A DNA stretch of 64,000 nt from Thermogemmatispora carboxidivorans (GTDB lineage: Bacteria > Chloroflexota > Ktedonobacteria > Ktedonobacterales > Ktedonobacteraceae), in assembly GCF_000702505.1 (NCBI RefSeq), contig NZ_JNIM01000001.1, positions 496,001 to 560,000 on the forward strand. The letters are read 5' to 3'. How positions within the stretch are numbered: position 1 is the first letter of the stretch; every line of letters begins with the position of its first letter. The notes beneath the pieces were generated by a model, which made no database searches, was not told where the DNA came from, and was given only the letters and a program-made list of their open reading frames with translations. Positions 45,445 through 54,872 of the stretch are shown here, piece after piece. The position numbers and the translations under genes were made by a program.

Positions 45445-46800
45445 TCAGCGCATGTTCCCACGTACGAGCAAAGCCACGCACTCGATATGGTAAGTTTGGG
45501 GGAACATATCGATAGGCTGGGCGGCGATCAAGCGGTAGCGATCGCCGGCGCAGAGCGTAGCGATATCGCGCGCCAGTGTGCTTGGATCGCACGAGACATA
45601 GCAGATAGCCCGTGGAGCCAGAGCCAGCAAGCCCTGTAGGGCCTTTGGGTGGCAGCCGGCGCGTGGTGGGTCGATGACGGCCAGATCGATGCGCTCGCGG
45701 CGGTAGTGAAGCTGGCCAAGCAAGCGTTCGAGTGTACCCTCGATCGTTGTAATATTGCTCTGATTATTGAGCAAGGCATTGGCCCGCGCATCGGTGACGG
45801 CGCTGGGCTGTGACTCGATAGCGATCACGCGGGCGGCGTGATTAGCCAGGAAAGCCGAGAAGAGGCCGACGCCGCTATAGCCATCCAGGACCACATCGCT
45901 GCGACGCGGCTCCAGCATAGCGAGGGTGCGCTCGATCAGAGTCGCGGCCTGAGTAATATTCACCTGGAAGAACGAATCGGCAGAGACGCGGAAGCGCTTG
46001 CCGAGGACCATATCGGTGAGGAACTCCTGTCCCACCACCACGCGACCGAAGCGTCCGCCGACGCGCTCGATAATGACGCCGACGATGCCGGGAGCGATCG
46101 TAATCAGCTCATGGGCCAGCTGTTGAGGCGCCTCGATGATCGAGCCGGGGCGGGCCTGGATGGTCAGCAGCGTGGGCACAGCCCTGGCCGTTTCGCCGGA
46201 GCCACCAGCGGGACTGACAGTTCCGACGGCGCCGCGGATCGTAAACTTCTGGATCATCTGGCCCAGGGCATCCCCGAAGTACTTCAACAACTTGGCACGC
46301 ACGCGCTGGTAGACCATATCCAGGGCGGGGTGCAACAGCGGGCAGTCCTCCAGGTCCTGGACGTCGTGGCTATCGGTCAGCTGGAAGCCGATCTCGCAAT
46401 TGGGGCCGGTCGAAAACTGAGCGATATTGCGATAGTGCCAGGGCGAGATGCCTGGGGGCATGCCGATAGTCGGGTGGACCACCGCATCGGGCTGCTTGCC
46501 GATGCGCACCAGCAGCTGGCGGACGATATGAGCCTTCCAGGTCAGCTGGGCGGGGTAAGCAATATGCTGCCACTGACAGCCGCAGTCAGTCAGCTGAGGA
46601 TAGCGCGGCTCTACCCGCTCGGGAGCTGGGCGTAAGACTTCCAGCAGCGCCGCCCGCGCATGACCGCGGCGTTCTTCAACGATTTCCACACGAACACGTT
46701 CGCCGGGAATGCCACCGGGTACAAAAAGGACCCGTCCCTCGTATCTTCCGACGGCGTCGCCTCCATAGGCAAGGTCTGTCAATTCAACGTCGATGCTCAT
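45445..46800 (-). CDS. 23S rRNA (uracil-5)-methyltransferase, RlmD/TrmA family
   Basis: 451 residues: N-terminal TRAM domain (1-60), a middle domain, and a C-terminal SAM domain with 'LDGYSGVGLFSAF', 'DPPRAGCHP' and the nucleophile Cys in 'YVSCDPSTLARD'. Members methylate C5 of uridines in 23S rRNA or tRNA; which site is used here is open. The Fe-S cysteine region reads 'LTDCGCQWQH' and lacks the usual Cys-Gly-Gly-Cys spacing and the first Cys. ATG 46800 is preferred, with GAGGTGATT, a long match to the anti-Shine-Dalgarno, just upstream. Confidence 0.9.
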   Translation of the reverse strand: MSIDVELTDLAYGGDAVGRYEGRVLFVPGGIPGERVRVEIVEERRGHARAALLEVLRPAPERVEPRYPQLTDCGCQWQHIAYPAQLTWKAHIVRQLLVRIGKQPDAVVHPTIGMPPGISPWHYRNIAQFSTGPNCEIGFQLTDSHDVQDLEDCPLLHPALDMVYQRVRAKLLKYFGDALGQMIQKFTIRGAVGTVSPAGGSGETARAVPTLLTIQARPGSIIEAPQQLAHELITIAPGIVGVIIERVGGRFGRVVVGQEFLTDMVLGKRFRVSADSFFQVNITQAATLIERTLAMLEPRRSDVVLDGYSGVGLFSAFLANHAARVIAIESQPSAVTDARANALLNNQSNITTIEGTLERLLGQLHYRRERIDLAVIDPPRAGCHPKALQGLLALAPRAICYVSCDPSTLARDIATLCAGDRYRLIAAQPIDMFPQTYHIECVALLVRGNMR

Positions 46801-47097
46801 AATCACCTCGGCGGCCACCTGCACTCTAGAGGCTTGCGTCCCTGCAAAGGTCCTGATCGGTTGCGCGCATGACTGCGGGGGCAGGCCCTACGAGCGCATC
46901 GATTGTGCCGTCCCATCTTTCCAACATTGTAACAAACCGACACTGTTGTGCAACAGCAGGGGTGAAGAAGGAGGGCCGTACGTACCCCCTCTTCTGAGCT
47001 TGGGAAGGGGGGGCCCGCAAGAGACGGGCCCAATCAGTAATACGCCCCTATTATACAGGATGTCGCACTGTCAGGCGATGGTTAGTTGTGACTAACC
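46801..47097 (-). promoter_or_regulatory. Structured leader of the rRNA methyltransferase gene
   Basis: Read on the minus strand: TATAAT near 47053-47048, then three hairpins in the untranslated leader: GGGCCCG/CGGGCCC (47031-47025 and 47017-47011), a stem between about 46995 and 46965 (AGAAGAGGG with CCTCCTTCT), and CTGTTG/CAACAG (46955-46943). A second promoter-like TTGCAC-16-TACAAT lies at about 46951-46924. Upstream of the first promoter is GGTTAGT-TGTG-ACTAACC (47080-47097), a 7-bp inverted repeat. No known riboswitch is recognised. Confidence 0.4.
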
Positions 47098-47170
47098 CCC
47101 ATCTCTCCCTGCTGCGAGCGGTGGTCGGGCGGACAAGAAACTGGCTAACCGGGAAGGAGCCGGACCACGT

Positions 47171-48166
47171 TTAAAGCATGAGCGGGTAGCGAGGCAGGCC
47201 ATAGAGCCGGGTGCCAAAGCGGCTCAGGAGGGTGGCACCCAGACCAAGCAGGCCTGCGCCCAGGCTCACCAGCCAGCCGAGAAGAGGGAGAGAGCTAGCC
47301 AGAGTCAGGATGACGAGTCCCACCGCCACCTGGATCAAGCGGGCGTGCCGCTGTGGAGCGGACGTCTGTAAGAGTCGTTCACCGATCAACAGGCCGAGGG
47401 CGACCATGCCCAGCACCCACCCCGCAATCAATCCTACAGCCACTATAATAGCTAGCGGAATAGTAATGATCAGCGTACTCAACAGTAGGATGAGGACCGG
47501 GGCTAGGATTGAGCTGAGCAGACCCACGAGCAGACTGCGCCCGACGCAGGTCTGGATCGTAGTACGTACCAGCATCACGTGCTCAGGAAAGAGCCAGGTA
47601 AGCAGCAGACCAAGCCCTACCCAGATCAACAGGGAGAGAGAAGGGAAGCTGAAGCTCAAGGAGCCGGAGAAGGGCCAGATCAAGTGCTGCGAGCGGTCAA
47701 TGAGGGCTCCATCGAGCCGGGCATTGCGCTCACGGGACCAATGGGCGTTATAGAGGTGGATCGTGCCGTGAACGTGGGAACCACTCTGCAGACTGACTGC
47801 GCCGCCGTAGAGGTTCACATCCCCATTCACTGTACCCTCGATAATAACATCGCCGTCAAATGCCACCACGTTGCCATTCACCGTACCATTAATGGCAACC
47901 GTACCGCCGAAAGAGATAAGATCACTGCAGAGCACCTGATTGCTGGCAACCACGAGATTACCACCGATGAACGGCCCATGTCTGGTGCACTGATCACCCC
48001 CTCCTGGGAACTCTTGCTGAGGAGTCACAAGGGGTGCGGCGAACGTCTCCCTCGGGAAGAACGCTCCTGTGAGAAGGAGCAAGAGGAGGCAGAACATCAC
48101 CAACCCCATGCAGCTAGCTCCCGCAAGCAAGAGCCACCGCTGTCGTTTCCGCGTAGGCTTAAGCAT
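47171..48166 (-). CDS. Bactofilin-like polymer-forming membrane protein
   Basis: 331 residues: signal/anchor helix (14-34), an extracytoplasmic beta-helix-like stretch with repeated Gly-(Thr)-Val-(Asn/Asp)-Gly-(Asn/Asp)-Val units (about 65-150: 'VAINGTVNGNVVAFDGDV', 'IEGTVNGDVNLYGGAV'), then three to five membrane helices. This polymer-forming plus membrane layout is common in Chloroflexota and Firmicutes. It follows the ECF sigma and anti-sigma genes on the same strand (207-bp gap), so it may belong to their operon or regulon. Confidence 0.8.
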   Translation of the reverse strand: MLKPTRKRQRWLLLAGASCMGLVMFCLLLLLLTGAFFPRETFAAPLVTPQQEFPGGGDQCTRHGPFIGGNLVVASNQVLCSDLISFGGTVAINGTVNGNVVAFDGDVIIEGTVNGDVNLYGGAVSLQSGSHVHGTIHLYNAHWSRERNARLDGALIDRSQHLIWPFSGSLSFSFPSLSLLIWVGLGLLLTWLFPEHVMLVRTTIQTCVGRSLLVGLLSSILAPVLILLLSTLIITIPLAIIVAVGLIAGWVLGMVALGLLIGERLLQTSAPQRHARLIQVAVGLVILTLASSLPLLGWLVSLGAGLLGLGATLLSRFGTRLYGLPRYPLML

Positions 48167-48373
48167 CGGCTCCCGATCCCCTCGCTCTCGATGTGGGCAA
48201 CCGGCCAGGCTCAGATGCTGGCTGCTTTCGGTTCAGACTCCAGCCAGCCATGAACCAGTCAGACCCCGCTTCCAGCAGCGGGCCTGGCTGGCGCTGTCCG
48301 CTTTGCCCCAGGGCCTGTTCCTTCCTGCTTTCTTCCTTCTCTCGCTTGCGGTTTGGCGGCTCGCTCGGCTCGG

Positions 48374-48940
48374 TCAGGCCTCTTGTGGAACACGCATGAG
48401 GCGCAGCCACATCGCCGCGAGCAGCAGAAGGAGGAAGGCTAGAGCGGCCAGTAGTAGATTGTCTTGCGAGACAAAGCTCAGACCAAGGCGCAGATAGGTG
48501 AGCGCCACCAGAGAAACATCAACAACATCGCTCAGCAGTAGCAGCGTTCTGACCAGTAGCTCGGGCTGATTGAAAAAGAGCAGGAATAACAATACAGGAA
48601 TACTGGCGGTCAGAATAAACAGTGAGATCATTAACAGAGAGCTTAAGGTCTGGAGATGTGCCAGGCGAGTGCGTTGCTGTTGATGCAGCTCCTCAAGCTG
48701 GCGTGTCGTACGCTGACGCAGGTAGATGGCCTGCATGATCTGTTCGGTAGAAAGGCTGCAAGAAACGGGTGAGAAACTCCTGTACAGAGTCCGCTTCAGC
48801 TGCTGCTGCTGCTGCTCATAGTGCCGGCAGGCGGGACAATGAGCCAGGTGAGCAAGGACCTCGGAACGTTGACGGGCCATCTCGGCCTCGCTGTCTCTGT
48901 GCTCCTCAGTCAGCCATGCTCTAGCGTCGCGGCAGCGCAT
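48374..48940 (-). CDS. Membrane anti-sigma factor with zinc-finger (ZAS) domain
   Basis: 188 residues. His31-x3-Cys35-x2-Cys38 ('HLAHCPAC') is the ZAS motif; residues 100-125, 130-150 and 160-182 are hydrophobic, so the sensor part is in the membrane. It would hold the sigma factor encoded just upstream. ATG 48940, with GGGAGAGG before it, is preferred; it overlaps the sigma gene by 20 nt, as expected for translational coupling. A longer upstream frame has no ribosome site. Confidence 0.88.
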   Translation of the reverse strand: MRCRDARAWLTEEHRDSEAEMARQRSEVLAHLAHCPACRHYEQQQQQLKRTLYRSFSPVSCSLSTEQIMQAIYLRQRTTRQLEELHQQQRTRLAHLQTLSSLLMISLFILTASIPVLLFLLFFNQPELLVRTLLLLSDVVDVSLVALTYLRLGLSFVSQDNLLLAALAFLLLLLAAMWLRLMRVPQEA

Positions 48941-49703
48941 CGACCTCTCCCTCCTTTGCGTCTTCCTGCTGCATGTAGCGCGCGAGCAGCTCACGTGCTC
49001 GGTGCAGGCGCGCTTTCACCAGCGCGGGCGTCAGCTTGAGCGCTCCTGCAATCTCCTCATATGACAGATCGTACCAGTAGCGCAGGACGATCACCGCGCG
49101 GTACTTAGCCGGGAGACGCTGCAGATAGCGCTGAATCTCATCATGCTGCTCGCCCTCTAGAGCAGACTGCTCGGGGCTGCTGCCGTGGTCGATGATCCAT
49201 TCAAGGAACGGCACTTCTTCCAGCGATCTGGCCAGAAAGCGCCGTCGCCTGAACTGGTCGATGGCCAAATGTGAGGCGATCGAGAGCAGCCAGGTGCTGA
49301 ACTTATGAGCAGGCTTGTAGCTGGCCAGTTGCATGTAGGCACGGACGAAAGCTTCCTGAGTGACATCCTCGGCCTCAGTCACGTTCCCCAACATACGGTA
49401 GGCCAGGTTGTAAACTGCATCTTTGTAGCGCTCGACGAGCACGCTGAAGGCGTCTTGCTCTCCTGCCAGCACAAGCTCTACCAGCGCCGTATCGCTGATC
49501 GCCTCCACAGCTGCCCCTTGTACCTGTCCACGCAGGAGCTGCTCCCCTGTGACGGTCCCCTGCCCACTTTGTGTATGGCTCCGACTGGAAATAGCCTCTG
49601 CGCTTTCCTCGGGCCGGCTTCCCCGCTTACGTCGTATGTGACGCGCTGGTTGGGCCACTGGCCCAAGACTCAGCGCCCCTGATGCTCGTAATGTCGAATC
49701 CAT
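48921..49703 (-). CDS. ECF-type RNA polymerase sigma factor
   Basis: 260 residues. Region 2 'YKDAVYNLAYRMLGNVTEAEDVTQEAFVRAY' (residues about 92-123) and 'FSTWLLSIASHLAIDQFRRR', region 4 'LPAKYRAVIVLRYWYDLSYEEIAGAL' with 'VKARLHRARELL'. The 70-residue N-terminal extension, basic and Ser-rich, is not part of the family core. Its start ATG 49703 has only a distant AAAGGA. It overlaps and is co-transcribed with the anti-sigma gene; a bactofilin-like gene follows. Confidence 0.9.
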   Translation of the reverse strand: MDSTLRASGALSLGPVAQPARHIRRKRGSRPEESAEAISSRSHTQSGQGTVTGEQLLRGQVQGAAVEAISDTALVELVLAGEQDAFSVLVERYKDAVYNLAYRMLGNVTEAEDVTQEAFVRAYMQLASYKPAHKFSTWLLSIASHLAIDQFRRRRFLARSLEEVPFLEWIIDHGSSPEQSALEGEQHDEIQRYLQRLPAKYRAVIVLRYWYDLSYEEIAGALKLTPALVKARLHRARELLARYMQQEDAKEGEVDALPRR

Positions 49704-49990
49704 CTTTAGCTATCCGCTCGTTTCCTTTTCGACCGCTTTATCTATATGTAGAAATGGATTGGAAAGTCCTTCTATGGCAAGATACGAGCGGTGACTAAAA
49801 AAGTTGTAATCTTTTGGCAAGTGTAGCACGACGGAGGAAGCTCTGACAAGGGGGGTGGTCCTGGGAGATTTGGCTAGAGGAGCAAGCTTCAAGCAGACCG
49901 ACTGTCATGGATCTGTCGGCTGGCAGGCCGTGCTGCGGCCCATTGCCAGCTGGTGATCAGCGGCTAAGCGTCTGGTGGGGTTGAGAGAGG

Positions 49991-50044
49991 CGGACGTCCT
50001 GTAGAGAGGACAAAAAGGCTACAGGACGTCCGTTTCTTTCCCTT
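49991..50044 (+). terminator. Perfect 14-bp hairpin with plus-strand T tract
   Basis: CGGACGTCCTGTAG (49991-50004) and CTACAGGACGTCCG (50019-50032), loop 14 nt, then TTTCTTTCCCTT. Both flanking genes are on the minus strand, so as a plus-strand terminator it has no known gene to end. It could also end the DUF4352 transcript in the other direction, though without a T tract. The remainder of 49704-50101 shows nothing. Confidence 0.6.
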
Positions 50045-50101
50045 AGTATGTGCGCCTGGACAAGCAAGGCGTAGGGAAGAGGGGGGAGTGGTGTGAGAGC
50101 G

Positions 50102-50641
50102 CTAGATGCTGATATCCCAGATCGTTTGGCCGCTCTCCAAGAGGTCGCTCACGAAGGCCAAGGTGTAGTGGTGCTCTGAGCGAGGGACCTCGTAGGTCAG
50201 GGTGCCGCGGATTTGCTCGCCGGCCTCGACCTTGCCATCGGGTGTCTTGGGGGCCGAACTGACAAAGGCGAAGTCCATCTCCTGGCCGCTGCTATCTCTG
50301 AGGGTGAAATTTACGGCAGAGGAGACGGTTTGCTCGCTGTTGCTGAGGTTCTTGAGCGCGACGTCGATGAGCAGGTAGGTATTGCCGGTTTTGGGGTGGC
50401 TGAACTCATCGCCGTCGCTGGTTTTGGCCCCCAACACAGTCACCTGCCAGATGTCGCCTACCTTGACGGCCTGGCCGACTTTGAAATGCTGCGTCGTCGT
50501 GGTCCCGGTCGGCTTGTTGGTGGTGCTTGAGGAGGAGGGGGTAACCGCTGTTCCTGTGTTACTGCTCGTGCTCCCATCGCAGGCCAACAGAGCCATGATG
50601 AGGAGACCCACGCCTATCACTAGGCTCAACACACGCTTCAT
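50102..50641 (-). CDS. DUF4352-type lipoprotein
   Basis: 179 residues. Signal peptide and lipobox Leu-Leu-Ala-Cys at about residue 21, a Thr/Ser linker, then an immunoglobulin-like DUF4352 domain ('VGDIWQVTVLGAKT', 'GNTYLLIDVALKNLSN', 'RGTLTYEVP'). Such proteins sit on the outer face of the membrane; function unknown. I start at ATG 50641 (signal peptide Met-Lys-Arg) with GGAGG 11 nt upstream; ATG 50659 adds six residues. Confidence 0.8.
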   Translation of the reverse strand: MKRVLSLVIGVGLLIMALLACDGSTSSNTGTAVTPSSSSTTNKPTGTTTTQHFKVGQAVKVGDIWQVTVLGAKTSDGDEFSHPKTGNTYLLIDVALKNLSNSEQTVSSAVNFTLRDSSGQEMDFAFVSSAPKTPDGKVEAGEQIRGTLTYEVPRSEHHYTLAFVSDLLESGQTIWDISI

Positions 50642-51200
50642 CTTTCGATCAACCTCCATTCATACAGGTGGGCTAGTAGATCCTGGGAACGATCTTCCCA
50701 ATCGCTCAACGTTCGTCGCCGTAATTTTTATCGCTCAGATTGCCCTTTAAAATGGCTCAGTAATTGGCCTGAAAGCGCATTTAGACATGAAAATACGACC
50801 ACATTGTGACTGAAAAGGCCCATTTTCTACTTGATTTCGTGACTTTTGGCCAGCAAGGAGGGGCCGGGTAGATGCAGGCGGCGAGGTAGCTGGTGGAGGC
50901 TGGCAGACCGAGGCTGGTGACAGGAGAGATGAGAAGCGGACCAGTTGCTTCCTGCTCTGGGGAGCGGGTACAGAAGTCTCGAAGAAGGCAGCAAGAGAGG
51001 GGACGCAAGTTGATGCGACGATCAAGAAGTTAGCTGACTCAGGGGAGTGTGTTAGCTTTGGGTTTTGGGAGGGCTGTGTAGCCCAGGGGATCAGGGTCAA
51101 AAGGGTCGATCTGAGGGACAAAGGTGCCCTGGGGTGAGCTGGTGGGGAAAAGGACTCAGTGGGCCTGGGGAGCGGTGTGGAGCGGGAAGAAGGAACAGGT
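50642..51200. other. Gene-free stretch between the DUF4352 gene and tRNA-Leu
   Basis: About 560 bases. A long minus frame that crosses into the tRNA is not coding. No promoter or repeat stands out. Confidence 0.4.
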
Positions 51201-51284
51201 GGGGCGAGTGGGACTCGAACCCACACGGGGGTCTCACCCCAGGGGATTTTAAGTCCCCTGCGTCTACCATTTCGCCATCGCCCC
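51201..51284 (-). tRNA. tRNA-Leu (UAA)
   Basis: 84 nt. Acceptor GGGGCGA (51284-51278) pairs with TCGCCCC; D arm with AAATGGTAGACGC; anticodon stem GGGGA/TCCCC around CTTAAAA, anticodon TAA; long class II variable arm; T arm GTGGGTTCGAGTCCCAC. CCA is not encoded. No other tRNA lies nearby. Confidence 0.95.
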
Positions 51285-51722
51285 ATTGTCTCCTGGCTGA
51301 CCAGGTGGCGGGCATCTGTAGCACCTATCCGGTTCGGCGTCTGAAGACTACTCAGCGCCGGCCTTCTGTCCCACCCTGCACGAGAGTGGGGCACGGCCTC
51401 GTGGTTGACCTTAAGCTCTGCAATGCTACAGATCCCAGTGCAATTCTAGCAGATCTTGGGGGAGAGGACAAGTCAGCTTCCACCGTTGCAACTGGCGAGT
51501 AATCTGCGGCTTCATCGATCCAGACCGCCAGCTCAGCTCTCTTTGCTCAGCAGGGCGGGAAGCGTGAAGATCATGGCCACACTTACTGATGGTGATTGGC
51601 CCCTGTCAGGACGCAGGGGCAGAATCTTCCCCTGGGACCACCTTCGGCTAGAGGGAAGCTGAGCCGATACGTTTCTAGCGAGCAGCTTGAGGGGCAATTT
51701 GTCAAAGGCGGCGGTGGCTGTA
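51285..51722. other. Gene-free stretch upstream of mnmG
   Basis: No coding frame, repeat or RNA recognised; the mnmG promoter follows. Confidence 0.4.
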
Positions 51723-51751
51723 TTGACGTGCCTTTTTATCTGCGGCATAAT
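51723..51751 (+). promoter_or_regulatory. Promoter of mnmG
   Basis: TTGACG (51723-51728), 17 bp, CATAAT (51746-51751). The leader then carries overlapping ACATGT palindromes at 51769-51786. Confidence 0.65.
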
Positions 51752-51805
51752 ACCAGAGTGATCGTTATACATGTACATGACATGTAAGTGGGCGGAACGC
51801 AACAA

Positions 51806-53854
51806 ATGACAAACGAAGCAGGCACTCATAGTCTTTCTGCTGAAGGGCAACAGCGAGGCACGTATGAGGTGATCGTGGTTGGAGCAGGGCATGCTGGCTG
51901 CGAGGCCGCACTGGCCAGCGCGCGCATGGGCCGTAAGACACTTCTGCTCACCATGAACCTGGACAGCATTGCGCTCATGCCCTGCAATCCCTCAATGGGA
52001 GGACCAGCGAAAGGGCACCTGATCAAGGAAATCGATGCCCTTGGCGGCGAAGTTGGGCGCAACACGGATCGCACCTTCATTCAGATCCGCTTACTCAACA
52101 CTGGCAAAGGGCCAGCAGTCCAGGCCCTGCGCGCTCAATGTGACAAGCAGGCCTATCGCCTGGCGATGAAATTTGCATTAGAAGCTCAGCCTCATCTTGA
52201 TCTGAAGCAAGCGACGATCACGCACTTTCTCTATGAGCAGGGGCAAGATGGGCGCCCGGCTATTCGTGGGGTCGTGACCAGTACTGGCTGGCAGTATGAG
52301 GCGAAAGCGGTTGTGCTGACAACGGGCACCTTCCTCAACGGGCGCCTCGTGGTAGGCGAGAAGACCCAGCCAGGCGGACGCGCTGGCGAAGGTCCCTCAC
52401 TGGGAGTCGCCGACTCGCTACGGGCCTTTGGCCTGGAGGTGCGCCGTTTCAAAACCGGGACACCGCCACGCATCGATGCGCGCACCATCGATTTCAGCAA
52501 GACCGAGCCGCAGCCGGGCAGCCGCGTTCCCCTCTATTTCTCCTGGGATGAGGCGGCCCGAGCCGATGTGCAGCTGCCAGGCGGGCGGCCTCATCCGGTC
52601 TATCCGGTTACCGATGAGGACCTGCACGGCTGGCGTCCGCAGTTGCCCTGCTATCTGGTGCGCACCAACGAGCGCACCCATGAAGTGATTCGCTCCAACC
52701 TGCATCGCTCTCCGCTCTTCAATGGCCTCATCGAAGGCATCGGACCCCGCTATTGTCCCTCGATCGAGGATAAGGTGGTACGTTTCGCTGAAAAGGCCTC
52801 CCATCAGGTCTTTTTGGAGCCGGAGGGTTGGCGCACGGGCGAGGTCTATGTGCAGGGAATGAATACCAGCCTCCCCGAGGATGTGCAGCTGGCCATGCTG
52901 CGCTCTATTCCGGCCCTGGAGCGGGTGGAGATTGTTCGCTTTGGATACGCTGTCGAATACGATTATGTTCCCCCCTATCAGCTCACACCGACCCTGCAGA
53001 CGCGGGCCGTAGCCGGCCTCTTTCTGGCTGGTCAGATCAACGGCACCTCTGGCTATGAGGAGGCGGCAGCCCAGGGGATGATGGCCGGCATCAATGCCGC
53101 TCTCTATGCCCGCGGTGAGTCGGGCTTCGTCCTGGGCCGACACGAAGCCTATATCGGCGTCCTCATCGATGACCTGGTAACTCGTCCTCTCAGCGAACCC
53201 TATCGCCTGCATACTTCGCAAGCCGAGTATCGCCTCCTCCTGCGCGCCGATAGCGCTGATCTGCGCCTGAGCGACTACGCCTATCGCCTGGGCCTCATCG
53301 ATGAACAACGCTATGCACAAGTGCTGCACAAGCGCGAGCAGATTGAGCAGACCCTGGGACGCCTGAGCAAGGTGATCTTGACTTCGTCGCGCCGTGTAGA
53401 GTCTGCTGCGCGCGAGGTGGGCATCGCTCCGCTTGGTCAGATGACCTCGGCTCGCGATTTGTTGCGGCGCCCCGAGGTGCACTATGGGCAGGTCGCTGAA
53501 CTGACCCGCCTTGCCTTCCAGAATGAGGAGCGCACGCACACAGCGCCACCTTTACCCGCGCTCTCTCCTGATATCGCGCAAGAGGTGGAACTACAGGTTA
53601 AGTACGAATATTATGTTCAAAAACAGCAGCAATTGGTTCGGCAGGCTCAGCGTCTTGAGGGACTCCTGATTCCCGAGAATCTTGATTATCAGAGCATTCC
53701 CCACTTACGGACGGAAGCGCGGCAGAAGCTGGCCCGCTTGCGCCCACGCACGGTTGGACAGGCCTCACGTATTGAGGGAGTCACACCGGCGGATATCGCT
53801 ATTCTGATGGTCTATGTGGAGAAGCTACGCGCGGCGACAAAGGCTGTCTCGTAG
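51806..53854 (+). CDS. mnmG: tRNA U34 carboxymethylaminomethyl synthase subunit MnmG
   Basis: FAD-dependent partner of MnmE in modifying the wobble uridine of tRNAs. About 682 residues: '[21 protein letters not shown]' FAD site (read from residue 22), '[13 protein letters not shown]', '[12 protein letters not shown]', '[16 protein letters not shown]' and the C-terminal helical domain '[28 protein letters not shown]' that binds MnmE. The family is 620-650 long; a 20-residue N-terminal tail is extra. ATG 51806 is chosen; GTG 51788 is possible; neither has a strong ribosome site. Confidence 0.96.
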   Translation: MTNEAGTHSLSAEGQQRGTYEVIVVGAGHAGCEAALASARMGRKTLLLTMNLDSIALMPCNPSMGGPAKGHLIKEIDALGGEVGRNTDRTFIQIRLLNTGKGPAVQALRAQCDKQAYRLAMKFALEAQPHLDLKQATITHFLYEQGQDGRPAIRGVVTSTGWQYEAKAVVLTTGTFLNGRLVVGEKTQPGGRAGEGPSLGVADSLRAFGLEVRRFKTGTPPRIDARTIDFSKTEPQPGSRVPLYFSWDEAARADVQLPGGRPHPVYPVTDEDLHGWRPQLPCYLVRTNERTHEVIRSNLHRSPLFNGLIEGIGPRYCPSIEDKVVRFAEKASHQVFLEPEGWRTGEVYVQGMNTSLPEDVQLAMLRSIPALERVEIVRFGYAVEYDYVPPYQLTPTLQTRAVAGLFLAGQINGTSGYEEAAAQGMMAGINAALYARGESGFVLGRHEAYIGVLIDDLVTRPLSEPYRLHTSQAEYRLLLRADSADLRLSDYAYRLGLIDEQRYAQVLHKREQIEQTLGRLSKVILTSSRRVESAAREVGIAPLGQMTSARDLLRRPEVHYGQVAELTRLAFQNEERTHTAPPLPALSPDIAQEVELQVKYEYYVQKQQQLVRQAQRLEGLLIPENLDYQSIPHLRTEARQKLARLRPRTVGQASRIEGVTPADIAILMVYVEKLRAATKAVS

Positions 53855-54173
53855 TAGGGGCCCCGGCCAGCAAGGCAGGGGGCGAGGGCAAAGCACAGAG
53901 GGAGGAGAACCGTGATCATCCTCTGGCGCATTGTTGATGGGCCGTGGTAAGGAGAGACGACCGTCGGTTATCCTGGCCTGGAGAGGGATGCAAGGAGGCA
54001 TGGCATGCGGCTACTGCTTAGGCTACTACGCTCCTTTGCTTCTATAGCGATGTGTCCGAACAGCATGCTCATCCTGCCGGGCCGTGAGGCAGAGCGCAGC
54101 CCAAAGCTGGATGGACTGCGGACCTTCCCCGTTCCCGGCGGCTGAGCACTATGTGCTGAAGAGGGGAAGAACT
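53855..54173. other. Intergenic region before the response regulator
   Basis: 319 bases without a supported feature. The reading frame of the regulator stays open back to 54084, but that part shows no ribosome site. Confidence 0.4.
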
Positions 54174-54857
54174 GTGTATATCCTTGTGGTTGATGATAGC
54201 CAGTTTACAACTGCACTGGTGCAGTTTGCCTTGAAACAGGAAGGCTACGAAGTTGAAGTCACGGACAACCCTCGCGGGGCTATGCAGATGATCCAGAAGC
54301 GCGAGCCTGACCTGTTGATTCTCGACATTGCCATGCCCTATCAGAGCGGTTTCGAGTTTACTGCCAGGTTGCGAGCGGAGGGGTACGATATTCCTCTGAT
54401 CTTCATGACCGCCCAGGATAGCATGGAGTCTAAGCTCAAAGGCTTTCATATTGGGGCTGATGACTATATTTGTAAGCCTTTCGATCACCAGGAGCTGGTC
54501 GCGCGCGTCCAGGCTGTACTGCGTCGCATCAAGCGCAGCAAACGCAATGAGGGTCAAAGTATCCGCGTTGGTCCAATCGAGCTATTCCCGGCTGAGCTAC
54601 AGGTAGTGATCAATGATCGCGTCAAAGTGCCATTGACCCGCACCGAGATGCAGGTCTTGCGCATCCTGATGAGCTGCCCCGATCAAGTAGTCAGCCGCGA
54701 TCAGCTTCTCTCTTCAGTCTGGAATGATAATGAGAATAATAGTAATATTGTTGATGTTTACATTGGCCGTTTGCGCAAAAAATTAGAGCCGGATGCCGCT
54801 CATCCGCGCCATATTATTTCTGTGCGTCGTATCGGATATAAGTTTGTCAGCAAGTAA
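54174..54857 (+). CDS. OmpR/PhoB-family response regulator
   Basis: 227 residues. Receiver domain with Asp7-Asp8, phospho-acceptor Asp51 ('LLILDIAMP'), Thr79 and Lys101 ('CKPFD'); C-terminal winged helix (130-225, 'LTRTEMQVLRILM', 'VDVYIGRLRKKL', 'RRIGYKF'). GTG 54174 follows AGGGGAAG and gives the standard Met-Tyr-Ile-Leu-Val-Val-Asp-Asp start. It is followed after 15 bases by its histidine kinase. Target genes are unknown. Confidence 0.92.
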   Translation: MYILVVDDSQFTTALVQFALKQEGYEVEVTDNPRGAMQMIQKREPDLLILDIAMPYQSGFEFTARLRAEGYDIPLIFMTAQDSMESKLKGFHIGADDYICKPFDHQELVARVQAVLRRIKRSKRNEGQSIRVGPIELFPAELQVVINDRVKVPLTRTEMQVLRILMSCPDQVVSRDQLLSSVWNDNENNSNIVDVYIGRLRKKLEPDAAHPRHIISVRRIGYKFVSK

Positions 54858-54872
54858 GGAAAAGGGGGGAAC

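Noticed and set aside
50747-51394. 215-codon minus-strand frame
   Set aside because: It runs straight through the tRNA-Leu gene and has no family likeness.
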